28,051 bases of DNA. Source: DASZMJ01 sp035551935 (GTDB lineage: Bacteria > Planctomycetota > Planctomycetia > Isosphaerales > Isosphaeraceae). Location of the stretch: positions 1 through 28,051 of the forward strand of contig DASZMJ010000289.1 in assembly GCA_035551935.1 (NCBI GenBank). Reading direction: 5' to 3'. A model generated the notes under the pieces. That model worked only from the letters and a program-made list of their open reading frames with translations. It did no database searches and was not told the origin of the DNA. A program made the position numbers and the translations under genes. Shown piece by piece: positions 11,941-18,576 of this stretch (position 1 is the stretch's first letter; the number at the start of each line of letters is the position of its first letter).

Positions 11941-12554
11941 GGTCGGTTCGTTCCGCGCCGGCTCGATCTCCCGGCACGCCTTACCTACAGCCCCCAGTGC
12001 CCCGTTCGCTTCGTTCCGTGAGGACGCCGGGCCGGGGGCGAAGTGGCTTCGTTTCGCGCTCGGTGCACCGACCCCAATCCCCTCGATCCAACCCCCATCT
12101 CCCCCGAAGGCCCCCCGATCTTCGCCGTGATTGGGTTCGTTTTGTCGGCGCCGTGGCCCGGATCGGGTCCGTTTTCGGCGCCGGACGTCGCGCCGTGGGT
12201 TCGTTCGGCGCCGCCTCGGTCCTGCGGCAGACCTTGCCCAATCCCGCCACTGCCCCGGTCGGTTCGTTCCGAATCCCGGCCGTTTGCCGGCACGATCGCC
12301 CCAGCTCCCCCAATGCCCCGTTCGGTTCGTTCCGAACGACGATCGGTTCGTTCCGCGCCGGCGCATCGCCTCGCGGCCGACCTCGTCCCCGGCCCCCGAC
12401 CCCCATCTCGAATTGGGTTCGTTTTGCGCCGCGACGCTCGCCGAGGTGGCTTCGTTTCGCGCCGCGCCGACCTCATCCTCGCTTTCCCCGTCCCCTGGCC
12501 CCCGGCCCCTCCGCCATGTGAACCAAACCGTTCCGTCGGTTCGTTCCGCGCCGG
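11941..12554. repeat. Cluster of twelve degenerate GGTTCGTTCCG-type repeats
   Basis: A core (G/C)G(G/C)TTCGTT(C/T)(C/T)G, often extended by CGCCGG, recurs with its TT (or its equivalent) at 11947, 12010, 12048, 12136, 12168 (GGTCCG variant), 12200, 12263, 12326, 12347, 12418, 12451 and 12540. The intervals are 63, 38, 88, 32, 32, 63, 63, 21, 71, 33 and 89 bases. All copies are in the same orientation. Three subtypes are seen: CGGTTCGTTCCG, GGGTTCGTTTTG and GGCTTCGTTTCG, and C-rich spacers such as CCCCCAATGCCCCG recur in front of several copies. The cluster is not a CRISPR array because repeats are short and degenerate and spacers vary in length. Confidence 0.8.
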
Positions 12555-12725
12555 CCCTCGGCCGACCTCGGGGACGAGTCGAGGGATGATCTGGTCGTCA
12601 TGTCGATCGTTTCGGAGAGCCATGGGGGCCTGTCAGGTCGATCCCTTGCCACCTCGGCGCGGACGCTGCCCCTCCCGCGAGGAGCCGCTACCCCTACAGT
12701 TGGAATCGCGGGCGAAAACCGGCGG

Positions 12726-12743
12726 GGATTCTCGAAAGAATCC
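12726..12743 (-). terminator. Hairpin terminator after hisG
   Basis: On the minus strand GGATTCT-TTCG-AGAATCC forms a perfect seven-base stem closed by a TTCG tetraloop, 12 bases after the hisG stop. A short GGTTTT follows within 15 bases instead of a full T-tract, so efficiency is uncertain, but place and shape fit the end of the his operon. Confidence 0.5.
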
Positions 12744-12755
12744 GACGCGGCGCGG

Positions 12756-13799
12756 TCACGATGCAGGATCGTGGCCCGTGCAGCGGTCGAGGGCGTCGCG
12801 GAGGCGGTCGAAGGTGGAGGGGGCGTCGCGGTCGAAGAGGAAGCGGGGGGGGAGGCCGACGACGCGGGAGGCGCCGAGGCGGAAGAGGGGGCGGGTGCAG
12901 GGCGCGAGGGCGTCGGCGGCGATCCGGGCGGTGACGCGCCAGCAGGGGGCGTCGCGGTCGTCCCAGACCTCGCCGCGGGCGACGTGCCGGGCACCGCGGT
13001 CGCGGAGGAACGCGGCGACGGCCGCGGCCGTCTCGGGCCCGTAGGCCGGCCCGCCGACGACCTCGAGATGCAGCCAGCCCGACGACGCCCGCGCGCCGTC
13101 GATCGCGTCGAGCAACAGGGCCAACGGGCCGGCGTCCCCCTCGGCCACGAGCGATCGCAAGCTCGGCGCGTGGCCGATCAGGCAGGCGGCCGAGTCGAGC
13201 ACGGTCCCCTCGTCGATCTCGCGGAGCCGGTTGTCCTTGAGCGTCGTCCCCGAGCTCGTCAGGTCCACGATCACGTCGGCGATGCCGAGGCTCGGGTGCA
13301 ATTCCAGGGCGCCTTCGGCATCAACGAGGTGATAGTGATAGATGCCCCACTTCCGGAAGTGAAAACGAGTCAACGCCGGATACTTCGTCGAGACGCGGAA
13401 GGTGCGGCCGCTGGCCTTGAACTCGGCGGTCAGATCGACGAGGTCGATGACGTGCGCGACGTCGACCCAGCTCTCGGGCACGGCCACGACGAGCCGACAG
13501 CCGCCATATCCGAGGTCCCTCTCGATCACCGCGACCTGCTCGGCCTCGCCGGCGCGCTCGGCGAAGACGTCGAAGCCGGTGACGCCGAGGTGGCAGCGGC
13601 CTTCCTGCGTCTGGGCGACGATGTCGCTCGGCCGCATGAACACGACGTGGAACCGCGGGTGGCCGCCGATGGTCGCCTCGTACTGCCGATCGCTCGCGCG
13701 CCGGACCTTGTAGCCGGCCGTCTTCAAGAGGTCGACGATCCCGTCGTACAGGTGGCCCTTCGAAGGGAGGGCGAGGCGGATGGGGTCGATGACGGTCAT
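12756..13799 (-). CDS. hisG: ATP phosphoribosyltransferase with extended C-terminus
   Basis: A 347-residue HisG, which condenses ATP with PRPP in the first step of histidine synthesis. The catalytic core spans about residues 1-215: the opening IRLALPSKGHLYD, LGVTGFDVF at 71-79, and the PRPP-binding loop VDLTSSGTTLKDN at 178-190. The short form of HisG stops near residue 210 and depends on HisZ; the long form has a C-terminal regulatory domain and totals about 290. Here a 125-residue extension follows, with no clear match to the usual long-form C-terminus, although a HisZ-like gene lies directly upstream. The ATG (13799) overlaps the hisZ TGA as ATGA, so translation is coupled. It is the last gene of the operon and is followed by a hairpin. 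Confidence 0.88.
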   Translation of the reverse strand: MTVIDPIRLALPSKGHLYDGIVDLLKTAGYKVRRASDRQYEATIGGHPRFHVVFMRPSDIVAQTQEGRCHLGVTGFDVFAERAGEAEQVAVIERDLGYGGCRLVVAVPESWVDVAHVIDLVDLTAEFKASGRTFRVSTKYPALTRFHFRKWGIYHYHLVDAEGALELHPSLGIADVIVDLTSSGTTLKDNRLREIDEGTVLDSAACLIGHAPSLRSLVAEGDAGPLALLLDAIDGARASSGWLHLEVVGGPAYGPETAAAVAAFLRDRGARHVARGEVWDDRDAPCWRVTARIAADALAPCTRPLFRLGASRVVGLPPRFLFDRDAPSTFDRLRDALDRCTGHDPAS

Positions 13800-15325
13800 C
13801 GGCGGCCCTCCGGGTCGCGGCGGGCCAGGAAGCCGATCTCTTCGTCGTTGAGGCCCACGAGGAAGTCCTCGGTGTCATTGGCCAATCGACGAACCCAGGC
13901 GAGGTCGCGCTCGGGATAGGCCCAGGAGGCGACGGCGGCGAGCCCCAACGACCGGGCGATCGCGACGGCCTCGTCGGCGTTCCGGGTCGAGTCGAGGACG
14001 GCGCGGCCACCCGTGGCCCGGATCGCCTGAGCGAGCCGGACCGCCTCGCTCGCGTCGAAGCGGCTGAACCAGACCAGGACGCCCGACGCCGGCCACGGCG
14101 GCGGCCGGAGCCCGCGCGCGTCGAGCACGCGCAGCAATCGCTCCAATCCGAACGCGAAGCCGACGCCGCGGTCGTCGCGGTCGCTGCCGAGGACGCGGGC
14201 GAGGCCGTCGTAGCGGCCGCCGCCGCAGACCTCGACGGGCCCGCCGGGCGTGGGGACGGTCCACTCGAAGATCATCTGAGAATAAAAGCCGATGCCACGG
14301 CCGAAGCCGAGGTCGAGCGTGACGCGATCGGCCCGGACGCCGTACGCCTCCAGGCAGGCGAGCAATTCCCTCAAGGAAGCGATCGACGACGGCGCCAATG
14401 CCCGGAAGTCGCGGTCGAGGCGGTCGAGGACGTCGGCGGCGGGGCCGCGGAGCGACGAAAGCTCGTGGACCTGGGTGCGCACCCCCTCCAACACGCCGAG
14501 CAACGAGTGGCCGAGGTCCCACTTGCGGCGGAGGCGGCCGAGGATCTCGCGGCCGGTGCGGCGGCCGGTGATGACGGGCATGAGCGTGCGGAAGAGGCGA
14601 TCGACGCCGGGGTCGTCCCCCTCGGCCGGCAGCGGGATTTCGGTCCCCTCGGTGGTGCGGAGCCAGGCGGCGAGCTGGTCGAGCCCCTGTTCGAGGGCCC
14701 CCACGTCCCGCCCCTCGGCCGCGGCTTCCGAAAGCATCTCGACCAGGGCCGATCGCGCCGGCGCCGGCAGGCCGGAACGTTCCAACATCTCTAAAATCAA
14801 GCCGACGTGGCCGATCCGGACCGTCGCATCCTCGATCCCGACGGCGCGGAGGGCCGAGTCGGCGAGCCAGATGGCCTCGCCGTCGAACGCCGGGCCCGAG
14901 GCGCCGAGCAATTCGACGCCGACCTGGTGGAACTCGCGATAATGCCCCGCGCGCGGCCTCGGCTCGTGGCGGAAGACGGGCCCGGCCATGCTCACGCGCC
15001 ACGGCGACGGCGGCGCGTCCTCGGCGGCGGTGTAGGCGCGGACGATGCTGGCGGTCAGCTCGGGTCGGAGGCAGAGCGGCTGGTCCGAGCCGTCGGCGAC
15101 CTCGTAGAGCTTCGACACGATCCCGGCCCCGCTCTTGCGCTCGTGCAGCTCGGTGAACTCGAGCACCGGCGTCCGCAACGGCTCGTAGCCCGCCATTGCG
15201 AAGCGGTCGAGCAATCGACCTTCGAGCACCGCCAGCGCGGCGAAGTCCGATGGCAGCCAGTCGCGCGTGCCGCGGACCTGGCCGATGGGCCGTTCTTGGG
15301 AGGGGACTGGGGGGTCGGCGCTCAT
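13796..15325 (-). CDS. hisZ: HisRS-like regulatory subunit HisZ
   Basis: A 509-residue paralog of histidyl-tRNA synthetase that in many bacteria activates short HisG and senses histidine. It opens with GQVRGTRDWLPSDFAALAVL, has the class II core motif FRHEPRPRAGHYREFHQVGV, CGGGRYDGLA, and motif 3 GVGFAFGLERLL. The histidine-binding signature of true synthetases (RGLDYYT) is changed to RGIGFYS, the main reason to call it HisZ rather than a second synthetase. The C-terminal 100 residues (from GVLVWFSRFDASE) form an anticodon-domain-like Rossmann segment, and the protein is longer than typical HisZ (about 390), with an insertion around residues 210-330. The start overlaps the hisS stop (ATGA, 15322-15325) and its stop overlaps hisG. 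Local AT-rich codons occur at FYS and LILEML. Confidence 0.82.
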   Translation of the reverse strand: MSADPPVPSQERPIGQVRGTRDWLPSDFAALAVLEGRLLDRFAMAGYEPLRTPVLEFTELHERKSGAGIVSKLYEVADGSDQPLCLRPELTASIVRAYTAAEDAPPSPWRVSMAGPVFRHEPRPRAGHYREFHQVGVELLGASGPAFDGEAIWLADSALRAVGIEDATVRIGHVGLILEMLERSGLPAPARSALVEMLSEAAAEGRDVGALEQGLDQLAAWLRTTEGTEIPLPAEGDDPGVDRLFRTLMPVITGRRTGREILGRLRRKWDLGHSLLGVLEGVRTQVHELSSLRGPAADVLDRLDRDFRALAPSSIASLRELLACLEAYGVRADRVTLDLGFGRGIGFYSQMIFEWTVPTPGGPVEVCGGGRYDGLARVLGSDRDDRGVGFAFGLERLLRVLDARGLRPPPWPASGVLVWFSRFDASEAVRLAQAIRATGGRAVLDSTRNADEAVAIARSLGLAAVASWAYPERDLAWVRRLANDTEDFLVGLNDEEIGFLARRDPEGRR

Positions 15326-16797
15326 GCGGTCACCCCGATCGGGATGCCCAGCGATTTCGCGACGGCCGATTCCAGGTCGGCCAGCGGGAGGCCCTTGGTC
15401 TCGGAGCGGGTGGCGAGGTCGCGGAGGTTGAAGGCGCCGCGGGCGTGCTCGTCCGGGCCCACGATCACGGCGAGCCGGTGCCCGCGCGCCGAGCCGTAGC
15501 CGAGCTGCTCGCCGAGGCGGACCGGCTCGGGATAGACCTCGGCGCCGATTCCGACCTTGCGGAGGCGCGTTGCCAGCGGGACCATGGCCGTCGGCTCGAC
15601 CCCCGGGAACTGGGCGACGAGCACCGGGGCCGTCGTGTGACTCGTCCCGAGTTGCTTCGCCTCGTCGAGCAGGGCGAGCAGGCGATCGAGGCCGATCGAG
15701 GCGCCGACGCCGGGGAGGCGACGGTTGGTGAAGAGGCCGGCGAGGTCGTCGTAGCGGCCGCCGGAGCAGATGCTGCCGAAGCGCTCCCAGCCGTCGACGG
15801 TCGTCTCGAAGACGACGCCCGTGTAATAGTCCAACCCGCGCGCCAGGCCCAGGTTGATCCGCCAGGCCGACTCGGGGACGCCGCCGGCCGTCATCAGGTC
15901 GAGGACGGCACGGAGCCGAGCGATGCCCTCGACGGCCCTCGGCTGCGACCCCAGCTCGGCCTCGGCCCGCGCGAGCACCTCGGCCCCGCCCCGGCCCGAC
16001 TCGGCGAAGTCGAGGACGCGGCGGGCCTGGTCGTCGTCGAGGCCCGCGCCGCGGGGCTCCTGGGGCTCGTCGGTGAGGTCGGCGAAGTCGGCGAGGTCGG
16101 CGAGCTGGGACCAGAGCTGGTCGCTGGGCAGGATGGTCGTCGGCGAGGCGCCGGGGTGCCGCGGGCCCTCGCACGGGTGGGTCAGCTCGGCCCGCACCTT
16201 GTCGCGGCCGGCCTTGGCCAGCTTGTCGAGGGCCCGGAGCACGGCGCCGCCGCGATCGGCCAGGCCGAGGGAGTCGAGGAGGCCGTCGAGCAGGCCGCGG
16301 TGGTTCAGGGCGATCGTGTACTTCGGGATGCCGGCGGCGCCGAGGGCGTCGTGGATGACCTGGGCGGTCTCGGCGTCGGCCAGGGGTCCCACGGTGCCGA
16401 CGGTGTCGAAGTCGCACTGGACGAACTCGCGGAACCGCCCCTTCGCCGGCCGCTCGCCGCGGAAGACCGAGCCGATCGCGTACCGCTTGAACGGCACCCG
16501 CAGCTCGTCGACGTGTTTGGCGATGAACCGGGCCAGGGGGACCGTCAGGTCGAACCGCAAGGCCAGCTCGCCGCGGGTGCCCCCCGTGTTCGTGACCTCG
16601 AAGATCTGGCGGAGGACCTCGTCGGAGCCGGCCCCCTTGCCGGTGAGCACCTCCATGCGCTCGATGTGCGGGGTCTCGATGGGGACGAAGCCGAAGCCGG
16701 CGAAGGTACGTCGGAAGGTCGCCAGCAGGGCCTCGCGCGGGATCGCCAGCATGGGGCCGAGGTCGCGCAGGCCGGCGGCCACGCGGGGATCGATCAT
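15322..16797 (-). CDS. hisS: Histidyl-tRNA synthetase
   Basis: A 491-residue class II synthetase charging tRNA-His in the cytoplasm. It shows RGELALRFDLTVPLARF in motif 2 territory, FRGERPAKGRFREFVQCDFD, the histidine-binding signature GLARGLDYYTGVVFE, CSGGRYDDLAG, and motif 3 GVGASIGLDRLLALLDE. A C-terminal anticodon-binding domain covers about the last 95 residues (from APVLVAQF). At 491 residues it is longer than the usual bacterial enzyme (about 420), mainly through a charged insertion around residues 240-275, and its motif spelling recalls the eukaryote-like HisRS branch. ATG at 16797 is chosen over TTG at 16818; neither has a strong ribosome site. It heads the hisS-hisZ-hisG operon, whose ATGA overlaps imply fixed stoichiometry. 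Confidence 0.9.
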   Translation of the reverse strand: MIDPRVAAGLRDLGPMLAIPREALLATFRRTFAGFGFVPIETPHIERMEVLTGKGAGSDEVLRQIFEVTNTGGTRGELALRFDLTVPLARFIAKHVDELRVPFKRYAIGSVFRGERPAKGRFREFVQCDFDTVGTVGPLADAETAQVIHDALGAAGIPKYTIALNHRGLLDGLLDSLGLADRGGAVLRALDKLAKAGRDKVRAELTHPCEGPRHPGASPTTILPSDQLWSQLADLADFADLTDEPQEPRGAGLDDDQARRVLDFAESGRGGAEVLARAEAELGSQPRAVEGIARLRAVLDLMTAGGVPESAWRINLGLARGLDYYTGVVFETTVDGWERFGSICSGGRYDDLAGLFTNRRLPGVGASIGLDRLLALLDEAKQLGTSHTTAPVLVAQFPGVEPTAMVPLATRLRKVGIGAEVYPEPVRLGEQLGYGSARGHRLAVIVGPDEHARGAFNLRDLATRSETKGLPLADLESAVAKSLGIPIGVTA

Positions 16798-17008
16798 GAC
16801 AGACGACGCCTCGAACAAGGGAAGCTCGCGCCCCCAACACTTGGGCGCCCGGACAGGCCCTCCATCCTAGCAGACCGCCTCCCCGCCCGCCAACGCCGGC
16901 CCTCCCCGCACGGGTGGAGGGTGAAAACGCGTCGATGTCCGCACTCTTTCATTCGATCCCCCTGGGCGGACCGGCGGTCACTCTCGGGGCCACGCCGTCG
17001 GCCCGGCT

Positions 17009-17094
17009 TCGTAGCAGGCACGCTCCGCGTGCCGTCCGCCGAACACACAGCCCTTGGGTCCGGGCGGACGGCACGCGGAGCGTGCCTGCTACGA
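17009..17094. repeat. Palindromic repeat, 32-base arms (family B, copy 2)
   Basis: Arms 17009-17040 and 17063-17094 are exact reverse complements and match the arms at 10277-10363 exactly; the loop is 22 bases and differs in sequence from that of copy 1. Each arm again contains GGCACGC-TCC-GCGTGCC. Confidence 0.92.
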
Positions 17095-17118
17095 GGAAGA
17101 GGGTCGGTCGGCCCGGCT

Positions 17119-17204
17119 TCGTAGCAGGCACGCTCCGCGTGCCGTCCGCCCGAACACAAAGCCCTTGGGTCGTGGCGGACGGCACGCGGAGCGTGCCTGC
17201 TACG
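17119..17204. repeat. Palindromic repeat, 31-32-base arms (family B, copy 3)
   Basis: Left arm 17119-17150 pairs with 17174-17204; the terminal base of the right arm is changed, leaving 31 pairs. The loop (23 bases, with CCCTTGGGTC) resembles that of copy 2. Left flank GGCCCGGCTTC and right flank GGGGAAGAGGG repeat those of copy 2, showing tandem duplication of a unit of about 110 bases. Confidence 0.92.
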
Positions 17205-17260
17205 GGGAAGAGGGCGGTCGGTCAGTCCCATGGGGGCGAGGACCGAGGCGGGGGATGGCC

Positions 17261-18544
17261 TCAGGGGATGGTGCCGGTCTCGTCGATGCTCTTGTCCTGG
17301 TACATCGTCTCGAGGATCAGGCTGCCGGTGGTGGCGACCTCCTCGCCGGGTCGGAGGCCGACGCCGTCGGGGGTGGGCGGGGCGAGGATGACCAGGGTGT
17401 CCCCCTCCTGGAACGGCACGACCGGCCGGCGCTCGTAGCGGTCGGGCTGGCCGCGGGAGCCGGGGTGGCGGACGAAGACGTAGTTGTCGCGGTCGACGGA
17501 GACCATCGCCGTGCGCTGGATGACCGTGCGCTCGGAGACCGGCCGGATCTTGACGATCGCCCGGGCGTACATGCCCGCCTTCAGCCGGCCCTCCGTGTTC
17601 AGGAGGGTGACGCGGAACTTCACCGAGCGGGTGTCGGGTTCGACCTGGTTGGCGACGTACTCGACCTTGCCGTCGAACTCCATGTTGCCCAGCGCGGGGA
17701 CGCGGACGACGACGTCCTGGCCGACGCGGACCTTGTCGGAGTCCCCCTCGTTGACGTTGATCCAGACCCAGAAGTGGTCGAGCGGGGCGATGGTCATCAG
17801 GACGTCGCTCGGCTGGTAGAGGACGCCGGGGACGACGTCGCGCTTGATGACGAAGCCGGCGGCCGGCGATCGGAGGGTCATCTTCGCCTTCTGGAGGCCG
17901 TCCTCGTTGCGCGAGGCCTCGATCTCCTTGTCGGAGAGGCCGAAGATCAGCAGCCTGTCGCGCGCGACCTTCTTGTTGGTCCGGCTCTGGAACTCGTCGC
18001 GCTTGTAGTCCTCGAGCAGGTTCTTGGGGATGGCGCTGGTCTCGGCCAGCGGCCGCTTCTTCTCGAGGATGGCGTTGTCGCGGATCCACTGGGCGTAGTT
18101 GGACTCGTAGGTGCTCTTGGCCTCGGCCAGGACGGTGCTGAAGAGGTCGATCAGCGGGTCGCCCTTCTTGACGGCGTCGCCGAGCTGGACGTGGACCTTG
18201 TCGACGCGGCTGTCGAACTGGAGCCGCACGAGGCTCAGGGTGTTGGGGTCGTAGTCGGTGGTGCCGAAGAGCCGCAGGTCGGTCGGCTTGGTCTGGGGCT
18301 CGACGACCTCGTGCCGCAGGCCGATGGCCTTGGCCTGGACGTCGGGCAGCGGCAGGAGCCCGTCCCAGCCGCCGCGGGCCTGGGTTCGCGCGGCGTCGTC
18401 CTCGTCGCGGGTCGGCGGGTTGGCCGGCGCCGTCAGCCGCCGCCAGGCGCCGAGGACGCGGGTCGGGTGCATCGCGCCGTAGTAGACCGCCGACCCGCCC
18501 GCGGCCGCGAGGGCGAGGAGGGTGACGGGGAGTTTCCATTTCAT
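17261..18544 (-). CDS. RND efflux periplasmic adaptor (CzcB/CusB-like)
   Basis: A 427-residue membrane fusion protein linking an inner-membrane RND pump to an outer-membrane channel. It starts MKWKLPVTLLALAAAGGSAV, an N-terminal signal or anchor helix. A split lipoyl/barrel-sandwich domain (KVHVQLGDAVKKGDPLIDLF, later LRSPAAGFVIKRDVVPGV) flanks a long helical hairpin (about residues 150-230), followed by a beta-barrel with VRVGQDVVVRVPALG and DTRSVKFRVTL, and a membrane-proximal domain. No His/Met-rich metal-binding N-terminus is evident, so the substrate cannot be inferred. The gene starts 32 bases after the pump gene stop and has a GGAGG site, so the two form one operon in pump-adaptor order. 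No outer-membrane channel gene accompanies them. Confidence 0.88.
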   Translation of the reverse strand: MKWKLPVTLLALAAAGGSAVYYGAMHPTRVLGAWRRLTAPANPPTRDEDDAARTQARGGWDGLLPLPDVQAKAIGLRHEVVEPQTKPTDLRLFGTTDYDPNTLSLVRLQFDSRVDKVHVQLGDAVKKGDPLIDLFSTVLAEAKSTYESNYAQWIRDNAILEKKRPLAETSAIPKNLLEDYKRDEFQSRTNKKVARDRLLIFGLSDKEIEASRNEDGLQKAKMTLRSPAAGFVIKRDVVPGVLYQPSDVLMTIAPLDHFWVWINVNEGDSDKVRVGQDVVVRVPALGNMEFDGKVEYVANQVEPDTRSVKFRVTLLNTEGRLKAGMYARAIVKIRPVSERTVIQRTAMVSVDRDNYVFVRHPGSRGQPDRYERRPVVPFQEGDTLVILAPPTPDGVGLRPGEEVATTGSLILETMYQDKSIDETGTIP

Positions 18545-18576
18545 CGTCGGGGCCTCCGATGGGGTGGGGTCGCGGG

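Larger units (their letters stand above)
11805..12755. other. Gene-free region of about 950 bases carrying GGTTCGTT repeats
   Basis: Between the sigma factor start and the hisG stop no frame on either strand has a recognisable domain, a plausible start with ribosome binding site, or the codon bias of the neighbours. The open frames that cross it are repetitive translations (RNEPTG, AERTD, KTNPI) of the repeat motif. The stretch 11941-12554 holds the repeat cluster, 12726-12743 a terminator-like hairpin, and 12560-12720 nothing I can name. Confidence 0.7.
16798..17260. other. Gene-free stretch with two tandem palindromic repeats
   Basis: About 460 bases between hisS and the efflux adaptor gene. 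It holds two tandem 110-base units, each with one family B palindrome (17009-17094 and 17119-17204). The rest is GC-rich with no recognised gene. The promoter of the his operon should lie in 16800-17000 but no clear hexamers are visible. Confidence 0.65.

Noticed and set aside
11941..12554. The GGTTCGTT cluster as a CRISPR array
   Set aside because: Repeats are only about 12-18 bases, degenerate, and spacers vary from 9 to over 70 bases; no cas gene is present.
11985..12623. Minus-strand frames with RNEPTG/AERTD/KTNPI repeats as a repeat protein
   Set aside because: The peptide repeats appear in several frames because they come from the same DNA motif; no start with ribosome site, and codon bias does not match neighbouring genes.
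13796..16840. A 1014-codon frame that would fuse HisZ to a longer N-terminus
   Set aside because: The upstream part is an Arg/Pro-rich shadow of hisS, and HisZ has a proper ATG overlapping the hisS stop.
16914..17438. Short frames with GTRSVPAT and GTLRVPSA across the palindromes
   Set aside because: They are translations of the palindromic repeat arms on both strands, a common cause of false gene calls.
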